Positions 40,661 to 50,005 are shown, counted from the stretch's first letter. The stretch: 64,000 nucleotides of DNA from Poriferisodalis sp965116245 (GCA_965116245.1 OZ220497.1:1178001-1242000); one strand, 5' to 3'. The notes: generated by a model from the sequence alone, not told the origin. A program made the numbers and translations.

Positions 40661-43591
40661 ATGGCCACATCACTTGTCATAGTTGAGTCGCCCGCGAAGG
40701 CACGGACAATCTCGCGCTTGCTGGGGGACGACTTCGTGGTGGAGTCGTCCATTGGCCATGTTCGGGATTTGCCGCGCAGTGCCTCCCAGGTGCCAGCCGC
40801 CTACAAATCTGAGCCGTGGGCAACATTGGGCGTGAACCCCGACGATGGCTTCAAACCGCTCTACGTGGTGACGGCCGCGGAGCAGGTCAAGAGGCTGCGC
40901 TCACTGGTACGAAAGGCAGACAGGCTGTATCTGGCTACCGATGAGGATCGCGAGGGTGAGGCCATCGCCTGGCATCTGTTGGAGGTGCTGAACCCGTCGA
41001 TACCGGTTCTGCGAATGGTCTTCCACGAGATCACAGCGGCGGCGATTCGTGAGGCCATCGACAATCCGCGCGACCTTGACCGACGGCTGGTAGATGCCCA
41101 AGAAGCACGACGCATCTTTGATCGCCTTTACGGCTATGAGGTTTCGCCGGTGCTATGGAAAAAGGTGGCGCCGCGGCTGTCAGCGGGACGGGTCCAAAGT
41201 GTTGCCAATCGGCTGATCGTGGAACGTGAGCGAGAGCGGATGGCTTTCCGTTCCGCTGAGTACTGGAGCATCAACGTCACTTTGGACTACCGCGGGAACC
41301 AAGCGGGTGAGCAGTCAGCTAGCACTCCTGAGGATCACGCCGAGGAGTCCTCTGGAGAACTGTTTGAGGCGTCGTTGGTGTCGTTGAACGAACGCCGCAT
41401 CGCGACCGGTAGGGACTTTGATCAACAAGGCCAACTGCGCGCCAACGACATATCGGTGCTTGATGCACCCTCAGCTCAGTCGCTAGCTGATGCCTTGACT
41501 GGCGAGTCATTCGCGGTGACCTCGCGCGAGTCCAAGCCGTACCGGCGCCGCCCGCAACCGCCGTTCATCACATCAACATTGCAGCAAGCAGCAGGAGCCC
41601 GCTTGGGCTTTTCCGCTGCGCGCACCATGGCGGCGGCGCAGCGGCTCTATGAGAACGGCCGCATCACCTACATGCGCACTGACAGCACGACCCTGTCAGA
41701 TCAGGCGCTCGGCGAAGCGCGGGGCGTCATCAAGGAACGCTACGGCGAGCGGAACCTTCCGCCCGAGCCGCGCATCTACACCCGCAAAGTCAAGAATGCT
41801 CAGGAAGCTCACGAGGCCATTCGCCCAGCAGGCGATAGTTGGCCAGCACCCGGTGAGGTCACCGACCTCGGCGGTGATGCTGCTCGCGTCTACGACCTGG
41901 TGTGGCAACGCACCGTGGCCAGCCAGATGATCGACGCCACCGGTGAGACCGTCACCATCAAGTTGGCGGGCACTGCGAACTGTGATCTGCCGCCGACATA
42001 CTCAGTGACCTCGCCCAACTCAACGTCCGACAGTTCCGGTCAGCGCCAGCCCGACGCAGGCGAGACCAATGCCGCCCAGCCCGACCCCGGCCAGAACAAC
42101 CCCGATCAGTCCGGTGATGGCCAACGTGGCCAACCTGGTCCACATAGTGTTGAGCTATCCGCCGCAGGCACTGTGGTGCTCAGTCCCGGATTCCGACTTG
42201 TGTATGCGCCACCACCCGCACGTGCCGATGAGGAACCCGAGCGCGTCCTCCCCGATTTGGACGAAGGCGACAGCGCTACTGCGGTCTCTCTAGAGCCGAA
42301 CGCTCGCAGCACGAGTCCTCCAGCCCGCTACAGCGAAGCATCGCTAGTGCGACGACTTGAAGAGTTGGGTGTCGGCCGACCCAGCACCTACGCCAGCATC
42401 ATCGAGACCATCCAGGCGCGTGGATATGCGTGGAAAAAGGGCTCATCGTTGGTGCCAGCGTTTACCGCATTCGCCACTGTCGGGCTAATGGAGCGACACT
42501 TCGACCATCTGGTCGATTACGAGCTGACCGCCCGCATGGAAGCCGATTTGGATGAGATAGCCAGCGGGGAGCGTGACAGCGAGCCGTGGCTGAGGACGTT
42601 CTACTTCGGCGACGATTCAGCCGACACGTCCGAGGCAGCCGGTGGCCTGCGCTACCTCGTCTCAGACGACCGTCTGGCAGTCATCGACCCGGCAGAGATC
42701 AACAGCATTCCCATCGGCACCGACCCCGACGGGCAGCAGGTAGTGGCACGAGTGGGCCGCTACGGACCGTATATCAAGCACGGCGACACCATCCGATCAA
42801 TCCCCGATGGCGTAGCGCCTGACGAGCTGAGCCTGCAGCGAGCTCTGGAGTTGATTGAGCAACCCACCGAGCGAGTACTGGGCGCCGACCCAGACACGAA
42901 CCTCGACATCATCGTGCGGCCGGGTCGGTTCGGTCCTTACGTCTCGGTAGGTCGACCCGACGAAGTGGACCGTCCCCGCACAGCCTCGTTGCTCAGCGGC
43001 CAATCGCCGGAAACGCTCACTCTTGATGACGCCATGGCGTTGCTCTCGCTGCCGCGCAGCGTCGGTGTGGACCCGTCCGATGGGGCCGAAATTGTGGTGC
43101 ATAACGGCCGTTACGGTCCGTACCTAACCAAGGGCAGTGGCAGCGGCCAGGAGACTCGCAACCTGGAGTCTGAATCCCAACTGTTCGCACTTACGTTGCC
43201 AGAAGCGCTGGCCTTGCTAGCCCAGCCCAAGCGGCGACGTGGACAGCAAGCCGCGAACGCGGGCCGCGAGTTAGGTGAGGACCCCGACAGCGGCAAGCCG
43301 ATGTTGCTCAAAGACGGCCGCTTTGGTCCATATGTGACCGACGGTGAGTACAACGCATCGCTACAGCAAGGCGATAATGCTGAGTCGCTGACGGTTGAGC
43401 GTGCTGCAGAGTTGTTGGCTATACGTCGGGCTAAGGGTCCAGCAAAAAAGCGCTCAGCCAAGAAACGTGCAGCCAAGAAAACAGGCGCCAAAAAACGTGC
43501 CGCCAAGAAGTCGCCAGCCAAGAAATCAGCTTCCAAGAAAAGTCCAGCCGGAAAACGTGCTGCCAAGAAGTCGCCTTCCTCACGCCGCTAG
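40661..43591 (+). CDS. topA: DNA topoisomerase I
   Basis: A 976-aa type IA enzyme that relaxes negative supercoils. Toprim: 'SLVIVESPAKARTISRLLG', 'LYLATDEDREGEAIAWHL'. Active-site tyrosine in 'RITYMRTDSTTLS' (about 337). Instead of zinc fingers it has repeated C-terminal modules ('VGRYGPYIKHGDTIRS', 'PGRFGPYVSVGRP', 'NGRYGPYLTKGSG', 'DGRFGPYVTDGEYN') and ends in about 50 Lys/Ala/Ser-rich residues, as in mycobacterial and streptomycete TopA, where the tail helps processivity. An Asp/Gln/Gly/Pro-rich insert at about 446-496 is unusual. Start ATG 40661. Confidence 0.97.
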   Translation: MATSLVIVESPAKARTISRLLGDDFVVESSIGHVRDLPRSASQVPAAYKSEPWATLGVNPDDGFKPLYVVTAAEQVKRLRSLVRKADRLYLATDEDREGEAIAWHLLEVLNPSIPVLRMVFHEITAAAIREAIDNPRDLDRRLVDAQEARRIFDRLYGYEVSPVLWKKVAPRLSAGRVQSVANRLIVERERERMAFRSAEYWSINVTLDYRGNQAGEQSASTPEDHAEESSGELFEASLVSLNERRIATGRDFDQQGQLRANDISVLDAPSAQSLADALTGESFAVTSRESKPYRRRPQPPFITSTLQQAAGARLGFSAARTMAAAQRLYENGRITYMRTDSTTLSDQALGEARGVIKERYGERNLPPEPRIYTRKVKNAQEAHEAIRPAGDSWPAPGEVTDLGGDAARVYDLVWQRTVASQMIDATGETVTIKLAGTANCDLPPTYSVTSPNSTSDSSGQRQPDAGETNAAQPDPGQNNPDQSGDGQRGQPGPHSVELSAAGTVVLSPGFRLVYAPPPARADEEPERVLPDLDEGDSATAVSLEPNARSTSPPARYSEASLVRRLEELGVGRPSTYASIIETIQARGYAWKKGSSLVPAFTAFATVGLMERHFDHLVDYELTARMEADLDEIASGERDSEPWLRTFYFGDDSADTSEAAGGLRYLVSDDRLAVIDPAEINSIPIGTDPDGQQVVARVGRYGPYIKHGDTIRSIPDGVAPDELSLQRALELIEQPTERVLGADPDTNLDIIVRPGRFGPYVSVGRPDEVDRPRTASLLSGQSPETLTLDDAMALLSLPRSVGVDPSDGAEIVVHNGRYGPYLTKGSGSGQETRNLESESQLFALTLPEALALLAQPKRRRGQQAANAGRELGEDPDSGKPMLLKDGRFGPYVTDGEYNASLQQGDNAESLTVERAAELLAIRRAKGPAKKRSAKKRAAKKTGAKKRAAKKSPAKKSASKKSPAGKRAAKKSPSSRR

Positions 43592-43737
43592 CGGACCCTA
43601 TGCGTCTGGCAGCATTACGACGCTGGGTGCGAGGACGTCGTCGTGTCAGCGCAATGCCCCAGCTTGCAGCAGCGACTGGGTCTGACGCCGCTTGTTCTAG
43701 TCTGCTGAGTGACATGAGTTCGGAGGGAGCCGACGCG

Positions 43738-45315
43738 ATGTCCAGCACCCCGGACCAGCAAGATCCGCATGCGTCCGCGGCTGCTGCGCCCTCACGGCTG
43801 TTCTCCGCACCGGGCTTCGCACGACTGTGGGGAGCCCAGGTCGTGAGTTCTTTCGGCGACTGGATCGGGCTGCTGGCCATTATTGAGGTCGCTCGGCGGA
43901 TAGGCGGCGATCAGCCAGGTTCAGCTATCGCGTTGGTGGTCACCGCACGGGTATTGCCAGGGTTCTTTCTGGCATCCGCGGGCGGAATCATTGTGGATCG
44001 TTTCAACCGCAAGCGACTGTTGGTGATCTGCGACATCGTGCGCGCGAGCGTGCTGTTGACGATTCCGTTCATCGACCGAGTGTGGGGCCTGGTGCTGGCT
44101 TCGTTGGTGCTGGAACTGGCCACGTCGCTATGGAGCCCGGCCAAGGAAGCCATCGTCCCCAACATCGTGCCGACTGAGCACCTGACCGCAGCCAACTCAC
44201 TTGGGCTCCTCGCCGCCTACGGCACCTTCCCATTGGGAGCAGGCGCATTTGCCTTGATGGCCAAGCTGGGCGAGCTAATCGGCTGGACCGACATCGGCCA
44301 GGTGGAGCTGGCGCTGGTCATCGACTCGGCCACGTTCTTAGTGGCAGCGGCGCTTATTGCCACGCTGCCGCTACTGCCACACGTAACCGCCAAGCAGATC
44401 AAGCGTGTTAGCGGACGACGAATTAGTTGGGGTCAGGGCTTCCGCGAGCTGCGCGAGGGCTGGGACTTCATTGCGCTCAACCCGCAAGTGCGTGCCGTGC
44501 TGGTCGGTTTGGGCACCGGCATGATCGGCGGCGGAATGTTGGTTCCGCTGGGGGCCGTTTACAACGACGAGGTGTTGGGCGCTGGCAGCGCGGGCTTCAG
44601 TTCGATCCTGGTGGCGATGGGTCTCGGCGTGGGCGGCGGAGTGGCTGTAGTCACGGTGCTGCAGACCGCCGCGAATCGACGCGGCAGTAACGCACGACTT
44701 GTCGTCGGTGGTCGCGCACGGCTGTTTGTCATATCGGTTTTCACCGCTGGCGGATCGCTGCTCTTCGCGGCCTCGGTGTCGGTCACGATGCTGGTGCTGG
44801 CGGGGGTGTTGGTGCTCGGACTGGCTGCTGGCTCGGTCTACGTCAACGGCTTGACTCTGCTACACGAGAACGTGGAAGAGGTGTTGCGTGGGCGCGTGTT
44901 CGCCGCGATGTACACGCTGGTGCGTTTCTGTCTGCTTATTTCCATGGCGCTGGGCGGATTTCTGTCCGATGGATTCGACTGGCTCTTTGACGCCGCCTTC
45001 AATAACCGCATCACGTTCGGTAGTTCGTCGCTGGCGCTACCGGGCGTGCGGGGCGCGCTATGGCTGGGGGCATTGCTCATCCTCGTAGCTGGCGTGTTGG
45101 CAGGAATATCGCTGCGAAGCAGTCAAGGCGAGCGACGTCGCACGCCACGCGCCGCCAAAGCAAATGCCACCGAAGCAAGTGCCGCTGAGGCAAACCCAAC
45201 CGTGTCTGGTGCATCTGACTCGAATCGGGCTGGCACAGACTCAGCCAGCACAGACCCAGCCCGCACAGATCCAGCCGGTTCAGACTCAGCCGACCACTCT
45301 CAGGTCAACCCATGA
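43738..45315 (+). CDS. MFS transporter (MFS_3-like, function unknown)
   Basis: About 525 aa from ATG 43738, preceded by GGAGGGAG; an ATG at 43714 is in frame but would place that ribosome binding site inside the gene. Twelve helices with 'GFARLWGAQVVSSFGDWIGL', 'GIIVDRFNRKRLLVICDIVR' (the MFS loop 2-3 motif) and 'LWSPAKEAIVPNIV' place it near the macrolide/enterobactin exporter group. The C-terminal 60 residues are an Ala/Ser/Thr/Asp tail partly coded by 15-bp repeats. The stop overlaps the tmk ATG (ATGA), so translation is coupled. Confidence 0.85.
   Translation: MSSTPDQQDPHASAAAAPSRLFSAPGFARLWGAQVVSSFGDWIGLLAIIEVARRIGGDQPGSAIALVVTARVLPGFFLASAGGIIVDRFNRKRLLVICDIVRASVLLTIPFIDRVWGLVLASLVLELATSLWSPAKEAIVPNIVPTEHLTAANSLGLLAAYGTFPLGAGAFALMAKLGELIGWTDIGQVELALVIDSATFLVAAALIATLPLLPHVTAKQIKRVSGRRISWGQGFRELREGWDFIALNPQVRAVLVGLGTGMIGGGMLVPLGAVYNDEVLGAGSAGFSSILVAMGLGVGGGVAVVTVLQTAANRRGSNARLVVGGRARLFVISVFTAGGSLLFAASVSVTMLVLAGVLVLGLAAGSVYVNGLTLLHENVEEVLRGRVFAAMYTLVRFCLLISMALGGFLSDGFDWLFDAAFNNRITFGSSSLALPGVRGALWLGALLILVAGVLAGISLRSSQGERRRTPRAAKANATEASAAEANPTVSGASDSNRAGTDSASTDPARTDPAGSDSADHSQVNP
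45232..45291. repeat. 15-bp tandem repeat, four copies, in the MFS 3' end
   Basis: Imperfect units at 45232-45246, 45247-45261, 45262-45276 and 45277-45291 (consensus gsCACAGAyyCAGCC). In frame they encode GTDSA/STDPA/RTDPA/GSDSA. The core resembles the 15-bp repeat at 536-565. Confidence 0.85.
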
Positions 45316-46022
45316 CCGCACGCGGCCGCTACATAGCGCTTGAAGGTTCAGAGGGAACGGGAAAATCGACGCAGGCAGAACTGCTCGCCAAACACCTTGA
45401 CGCGGTGCTGACGCATGAACCGGGAGTGACAGCGCTGGGGTCGCACCTTCGCAATCTGCTGCTCTACAAAGACCTGTGGCCGAGTCCGAGGGCCGAGGCG
45501 TTGCTGTTTTGCGCGGACCGAGCGCAGCACATTTCCGAGGTTGTTGCGACGGCGCTTGCCAAGGGCCGCGACGTAGTGACCGACCGTTCCTACGGATCGA
45601 CGTTGGCCTACCAAGGTTTCGGCCGTGGACTGCCCACCGACGAGCTGCGTCAGTTGGTGGAATACGCGTCGCGCTGTCCCGAGCCCGCGCCTCACGGCCA
45701 CTGCCTGCCTGATGTGCTGCTGCCCGATGTGGTGGTGCTGCTGGAGATGCCGCTGGCCGAGGCGCGTCAGCGCGTCGCGGGCCTAGACGACGCTGATGGC
45801 AATCAGTTGGCGTTGCGGCTCGATACTGCAGGAACGGAACGGTTCAAGGACAAATTCGAACACGAGGATCATCGCTACTGGGAACGAGTGCGCCAGGGTT
45901 TCGCGACGTTGCGCGACGAGGAACCCAACCGCTGGGTGAGCGTGGATGCCACCGGCGAGATCGGCGAGGTTGCTGCGCGTGTCATTGAGGCCGTTGAGAC
46001 GCATCCAGCGATGAGGGACTAG
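45312..46022 (+). CDS. tmk: Thymidylate kinase
   Basis: 236 aa; phosphorylates dTMP to dTDP. P-loop 'LEGSEGTGKSTQAELLAKHL' at about residues 10-29, 'THEPGVTALG' (the EPGgt motif), 'VTDRSYGSTLAYQGFGRGL' (the DRy-x-S motif) and 'VVVLLEMPLAEARQRVA'. Coupled to the MFS gene by a four-base overlap, and followed 9 bases later by holB, an arrangement (tmk-holB) common in bacteria. Confidence 0.96.
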   Translation: MTARGRYIALEGSEGTGKSTQAELLAKHLDAVLTHEPGVTALGSHLRNLLLYKDLWPSPRAEALLFCADRAQHISEVVATALAKGRDVVTDRSYGSTLAYQGFGRGLPTDELRQLVEYASRCPEPAPHGHCLPDVLLPDVVVLLEMPLAEARQRVAGLDDADGNQLALRLDTAGTERFKDKFEHEDHRYWERVRQGFATLRDEEPNRWVSVDATGEIGEVAARVIEAVETHPAMRD

Positions 46023-46031
46023 CCCAACACA

Positions 46032-47312
46032 GTGCCGACGGCTTCTGAGAGCGACGAACAAGTAGCCGCGCCTGAGCCGCTGTCGCTGTTTGACCTCGAC
46101 GAACCTGCTCCGCCGACTGAGGCGCCACCCGAACCTGCCACACCGACTGAATCGTCACCCGAGCCCGAGGTGTCGCCGGAAACAACGGCGAACGACGAGT
46201 CACCGCCCGAACCCGCACCCAATGGCGCGTTCGGCGCAGATCATGTTCCGCGGGACGATCCGCCAATCGGGGATCTGCTGAACGGCATCGTCGGGCAGCA
46301 GTCGGCAGTGGAGCGGCTGCGGGCAGCACTCTCGTCGCCGCTGCCGTCTTACTTGTTTGTGGGCCCCGCTGGCGCTGATCTACGCGGGGCGGCTTGCCGG
46401 TTCGCCGGAGAGCTACTGGCAGCCCGCAGCTCAACGCCCGAACGTGAACGCCGCCTCGCGCTAGCACAAAGCCACCCCGACCTAGTGATCTTCGACCGGG
46501 TAGGTGTCGCTTTGACAGCCGAACAAGCCCGCGAAGCGGTCAGCACTGCCGCGACTGCGCCTGCTACCGGAGATGTCAAAGTCGTGCTGCTCGCCGATGT
46601 AGACCGGGCTGCTCAGAGCGCACCGATCCTGCTCAAGTCGGTAGAGGAGCCACCGCCATCAACCGTATTTGTGCTGCTAGCTGCGGAAATCAACCGTGCG
46701 ATGGAAACGTTGGCTTCCCGTTGTGTACGCGTCGACTTCGAGGCGCTGAGTGAGGATGAGTTGCAGGAGTTGCTCATAGTTGAGGGCATAGAGCGCGGGC
46801 GTGCCGAGTTCGCTGCTGTCGCGGCCGACGGCTCCGTTGACCGAGCTCGCATGCTCGCCCGCGACGACAGCGCTGCTGCACGTATAGAGATGTGGCAGAC
46901 GCTGCGGAGTTCCCTCAACGGCAGCGGATCCACGGCGCTGGCTGCCGGTGAAGCGGCACTGGAAGCGATTGAACAAGCAGTAGCGCCGCTAGAAGCCCAC
47001 CACGAAGCCGAGCGAGTACAAGCCGATGAGCAGGCCGAGGCCTACGGAACGAATGTTGGCCGTAGCTCGCTGGACGAGCGGCATCGACGCGCGCTGCGCC
47101 GGGTTCGCTCCGATGAGTTCGCGATGGGGTTGTCGGTGCTGGCTGCACAGATTCGAAGCGAATCTGCGAGCGGCTACCTGCCATTGGATGTAGCTGGTGC
47201 CCAACTGGAGGCAATCAGCGATGCCGCGGAGGCGCTGCGCTACAACGCCAACCAACGTCTCGCTCTCAACCACTTGTTCATCCGACTCGGCCGGTCGCGT
47301 ACCGTCCGGTGA
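46032..47312 (+). CDS. holB: DNA polymerase III delta' subunit
   Basis: 426 aa from GTG 46032. A Pro/Glu-rich disordered N-terminal 70 residues precede the clamp-loader core: 'LNGIVGQQSAVERLRAAL', 'YLFVGPAGADLRGAACRFAG' (a P-loop without the Lys-Thr, as delta' does not need ATP), 'PDLVIFDRVG', 'VKVVLLADVDRAAQSAPILL', 'KSVEEPPPSTVFVLLAAEIN' and 'ASRCVRVDFEALS'. It helps load the beta clamp. Its TGA stop shares its last base with the end of the opposite-strand tRNA gene. Confidence 0.88.
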   Translation: MPTASESDEQVAAPEPLSLFDLDEPAPPTEAPPEPATPTESSPEPEVSPETTANDESPPEPAPNGAFGADHVPRDDPPIGDLLNGIVGQQSAVERLRAALSSPLPSYLFVGPAGADLRGAACRFAGELLAARSSTPERERRLALAQSHPDLVIFDRVGVALTAEQAREAVSTAATAPATGDVKVVLLADVDRAAQSAPILLKSVEEPPPSTVFVLLAAEINRAMETLASRCVRVDFEALSEDELQELLIVEGIERGRAEFAAVAADGSVDRARMLARDDSAAARIEMWQTLRSSLNGSGSTALAAGEAALEAIEQAVAPLEAHHEAERVQADEQAEAYGTNVGRSSLDERHRRALRRVRSDEFAMGLSVLAAQIRSESASGYLPLDVAGAQLEAISDAAEALRYNANQRLALNHLFIRLGRSRTVR

Positions 47313-47383
47313 GCCCGAGGTGGGGATTGAACCCACGACCTGCTCTTTACGAGAGAGCCGCTCTGCCACTGAGCTACTCGGGC
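47312..47383 (-). tRNA. tRNA-Thr (anticodon CGT)
   Basis: 72 bases on the minus strand form a full cloverleaf: acceptor GCCCGAG/CTCGGGC, D arm GCTC/GAGC, anticodon arm GCTCT/AGAGC with loop CTCGTAA (anticodon CGT at 47349-47351), T arm GTGGG/CCCAC with TTCAATC. The discriminator is U, and the CCA end is not encoded. It reads ACG codons. The 3' end touches the holB stop, so the genes are convergent and share one base. Confidence 0.95.
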
Positions 47384-47579
47384 AACGGGCGGTTCACGGT
47401 AGCAGCCGCAACCCTTTAGGCCGCCAGCCTGCTTTGACACCGCGAAGTCGCCTGGCCCCAGCGCCAGTGGGGTTGCCAGCGGGGTTCTAGATCAAACGAT
47501 GAGTCCACGATGACTACACGTTGACTATTGGTGATGACAAGAGGTGGCGGCTAATGAGGTTATGGCTAACATTGGGGCC

Positions 47580-47714
47580 ATGAACGCACTGGCTGCGCAG
47601 GTCTGGCATTACTGGCTGGCGGTGCCTCTTACGGTGGTGACTATTGCTACTGTGGCCAAGCTGATAGCGGGCTACGTGCAAAAGGTCGTCGCACCGCGGT
47701 ACCCGAAGCGCTGA
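47580..47714 (+). CDS. Small single-pass membrane protein (44-50 aa), unrecognised
   Basis: From ATG 47580 (44 aa; GGGG 5 bases before) or from in-frame ATG 47562 (50 aa; GAGG just before). It reads 'MNALAAQVWHYWLAVPLTVV' then 'TIATVAKLIAGYVQKVVAPR': one membrane helix with a basic C-terminal end. The family is not recognised. It lies 46 bases upstream of the DUF2342 gene on the same strand and is probably co-transcribed. The remainder of 47384-47561 holds the tRNA promoter side and nothing else that I can support. Confidence 0.55.
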   Translation: MNALAAQVWHYWLAVPLTVVTIATVAKLIAGYVQKVVAPRYPKR

Positions 47715-47760
47715 GTGACCAAGCGCTGAACCGCCGAGCAACCGGGAACTGAGCCAACAG

Positions 47761-48927
47761 GTGGACGCCCCTGCCGACGAGCATGTTGATTGGGACTTGG
47801 CGCGCCGCATAGCTGTGCGCGTGGCTGGCAGTGAGCCGCTGTATGAGTCTTACCTGGCGGAGAACTTGCGGCAGGATTTCGCCCGAATCGTGCCCGTAGC
47901 CGCCGAGTTAGTGGCCATTGAGACCAGACTGTCGACTCCTGGCGAGGCTAAAGCGGAGGTCATAGACCGCACTGGCTGGATCGACGCGAATCTCGCAGCG
48001 TTTCGACGATTGCTGCAGCCTGTTCTAGGTGCGGTGGACGGCTCTGATCAATCAACGCAGTCCTCGCGGATAACGCGAACGCTGGGAGCGCTGGAGTTGG
48101 GTTCGGTGCTGGGCTGGATGGCGCGCAGGGTGCTGGGCCAGTACGACCTGCTGTGGGCAACCGAAGACCGCGCCTCAACTCCGGATGTGGTTCCCGTCTC
48201 AGGCGGTTCCGTGTCAGACTCGGGCGCTGTCGCTGCTGCGCAAACCAGCACAAGCCCCGAAGCCGCCAGCGAAACAGGGGGCGACACCGTCTATTTCGTC
48301 GGCCCGAACATCTTGGTGACCGAAAAGCGCTACGCCTTTGACCCCGCCCAGTTTCGCTTGTGGCTAGCGTTGCACGAGTTGACGCACCGATCACAGTTCA
48401 CCGGTGTGCCGTGGTTGCAACAGCGCTTGATTCAGCTAGTAAACGGGCTAGTCGAGGAGGCACAACCCGATCCTGAGCGTGTCCGTGAGGGCCTTCTCAC
48501 GCTGGCAACGCAGCAACGCAAAGGCCGCAATCTACTCAGCGAGGGTGGGCTCGCTGCAGTGTTCGCCACCGAGCAGCAGCGTGAGCTGCTAGCCCAGGTG
48601 GGCGGCATGATGAGTCTGGTGGAAGGGCACGGCGATGTCACGATGGCACGAGCCGCCCTAGGGCACCTGCCCGACGCCGACCGCTTCGCGGTGGTCATGC
48701 ACCATCGGCGCCGCAGCGCGCGGGGCATGACCCGCCTGATCCAACGGTTGACAGGCATCGAGGCCAAGTTGGCCCAGTATCAGGCTGGCGAGGAGTTCAT
48801 CGCCCGCATCGAGGCCGAACGTGGCCCCCGTGCGGTAGATCGTGTTTGGGAGCGCGTTGAACACTTGCCGTCTATGTCGGAGATCAACGATCCTCAGGCT
48901 TGGCTGGAGCGTGTGCCCGCAGCCTGA
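47761..48927 (+). CDS. DUF2342 zinc-dependent metallopeptidase-like protein ('coenzyme F420 biosynthesis-associated')
   Basis: 388 aa from GTG 47761. 'VDWDLARRIAVRVAGSEP' and 'RLLQPVLGAVDG' open the family domain; zinc site 'LWLALHELTHRSQFTGVPWL' has HExxH, and 'VGGMMSLVEGHGDVTM' is the second conserved block. In Actinobacteria this family usually lies beside tilS and hpt, as here. Its substrate is not established. A Ser/Thr/Ala-rich insert lies at about 140-175. The 3' end overlaps tilS by 17 bases. Confidence 0.88.
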   Translation: MDAPADEHVDWDLARRIAVRVAGSEPLYESYLAENLRQDFARIVPVAAELVAIETRLSTPGEAKAEVIDRTGWIDANLAAFRRLLQPVLGAVDGSDQSTQSSRITRTLGALELGSVLGWMARRVLGQYDLLWATEDRASTPDVVPVSGGSVSDSGAVAAAQTSTSPEAASETGGDTVYFVGPNILVTEKRYAFDPAQFRLWLALHELTHRSQFTGVPWLQQRLIQLVNGLVEEAQPDPERVREGLLTLATQQRKGRNLLSEGGLAAVFATEQQRELLAQVGGMMSLVEGHGDVTMARAALGHLPDADRFAVVMHHRRRSARGMTRLIQRLTGIEAKLAQYQAGEEFIARIEAERGPRAVDRVWERVEHLPSMSEINDPQAWLERVPAA

Positions 48928-49933
48928 CCCCACTGGGCCTATCAACACAGGGCCCACCGACACTGGGCCCATCCACACTGGGCCCATCCAGACTGGCCGC
49001 ACCCAGTCGGGCGCTGGCATCGAGTCGGCAACCCAGATCAACAACGAGCTTGATCTGCTTCTGCGCAGATGCACTTATGACGAGGTCGCACGCGACCCGA
49101 GCGAACAACTGGAGTTCACTTGCGCAGTCTCAGGTGGCCCCGACTCGGCTGCGCTGCTTGTGCTTGCCTGCCGCTTCGTCCAGCGACACGGCAGTGCGAT
49201 GGGTGCTGTCACGGCAATTCACGTTGATCATGGTCTCCGCAGAAGTGGCGCTGTTGAGGCGGAGCGGGTGCAGGCTCTATGCGACCGACTCGGTGCCGAG
49301 TTGCGCGTGGTGCAGCTTGCTCTGGCGGCGGGACCCAACCTGCAAGCTCGGGCACGCGCCAGTCGCCACGCTGCGCTCGGCCCGGATGCCTTGCTCGGTC
49401 ATACTGCCGACGACCAAGCCGAGACGGTGCTCTTGCAGCTAATGCGTGGTGGCGCGCTGGATGCCCTTGCTGCCATGAGGGCCGACCGGCGTCCGCTACT
49501 GGGGTTGCGTCGCAGTGATACAGAACGAGTGTGCCAGTTAGTTGGCTACGAACCCATCCGCGATCCCTCCAATTGCGACACTCGCTTTTGGCGCAGTCGA
49601 GTCCGTCACGAGGCCGTCCCGCTGCTGTGCGACATCGCCGGGCGCGATGTAGTGCCGCTGCTGGCGCGCTCAGCGTCGTTGGCGGCCGATGAGGCCGACC
49701 TGCTCGATGAGTTAGCCAGCCAGATTGATCCACAAGATGCGTCCGCGCTGCGAGCCGCGCCGGTGGCCTTGGCTCGGCGAGCTATCCGAGCATGGTTGCG
49801 CACCGACTATCCCCCCGATGCGAACACCGTCGAACGAGTGCTGGATGTGGCCAGGCAAACCCACCGCGCCACTGAGGTAGGCGACGGACGGCGGGTTACC
49901 CGCTCAGCGGACCGATTGCGCCTGGAAAGCTGA
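48911..49933 (+). CDS. tilS: tRNA(Ile)-lysidine synthase
   Basis: 340 aa from GTG 48911. It changes C34 of tRNA-Ile(CAU) to lysidine so that it reads AUA. PP-loop 'CAVSGGPDSAALLVLACRFV', then 'VTAIHVDHGLRRSG', 'LLGHTADDQAETVLLQLMRG' and 'YEPIRDPSNCDTRFWRSRVR', all family blocks. It starts with a TGP-rich stretch coded by 15-bp repeats (48931-49005), placed before the first conserved helix and not usual in TilS. It lacks the long C-terminal domains of E. coli TilS, as in other actinobacteria. Confidence 0.93.
   Translation: MCPQPDPTGPINTGPTDTGPIHTGPIQTGRTQSGAGIESATQINNELDLLLRRCTYDEVARDPSEQLEFTCAVSGGPDSAALLVLACRFVQRHGSAMGAVTAIHVDHGLRRSGAVEAERVQALCDRLGAELRVVQLALAAGPNLQARARASRHAALGPDALLGHTADDQAETVLLQLMRGGALDALAAMRADRRPLLGLRRSDTERVCQLVGYEPIRDPSNCDTRFWRSRVRHEAVPLLCDIAGRDVVPLLARSASLAADEADLLDELASQIDPQDASALRAAPVALARRAIRAWLRTDYPPDANTVERVLDVARQTHRATEVGDGRRVTRSADRLRLES
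48931..49005. repeat. 15-bp tandem repeat, five copies, at the 5' end of tilS
   Basis: Units at 48931, 48946, 48961, 48976 and 48991; the third and fourth are identical (CACTGGGCCCATCCA). In frame they give a repeated T-G-P-x-x pentapeptide. Located immediately after the DUF2342 stop. Confidence 0.9.
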
Positions 49934-50005
49934 CATCCAGCATGCTGACGTCCGGAAGTAGACGGCAGCGCGATTGGGGACTCTCACGCGCTAGGTTCGG
50001 CTCAC

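Noticed and set aside
46012..46400. Degenerate P-loop of holB as a sign of a dead gene
   Set aside because: Delta' subunits commonly lack a working ATP site; the rest of the protein is conserved and the frame intact.
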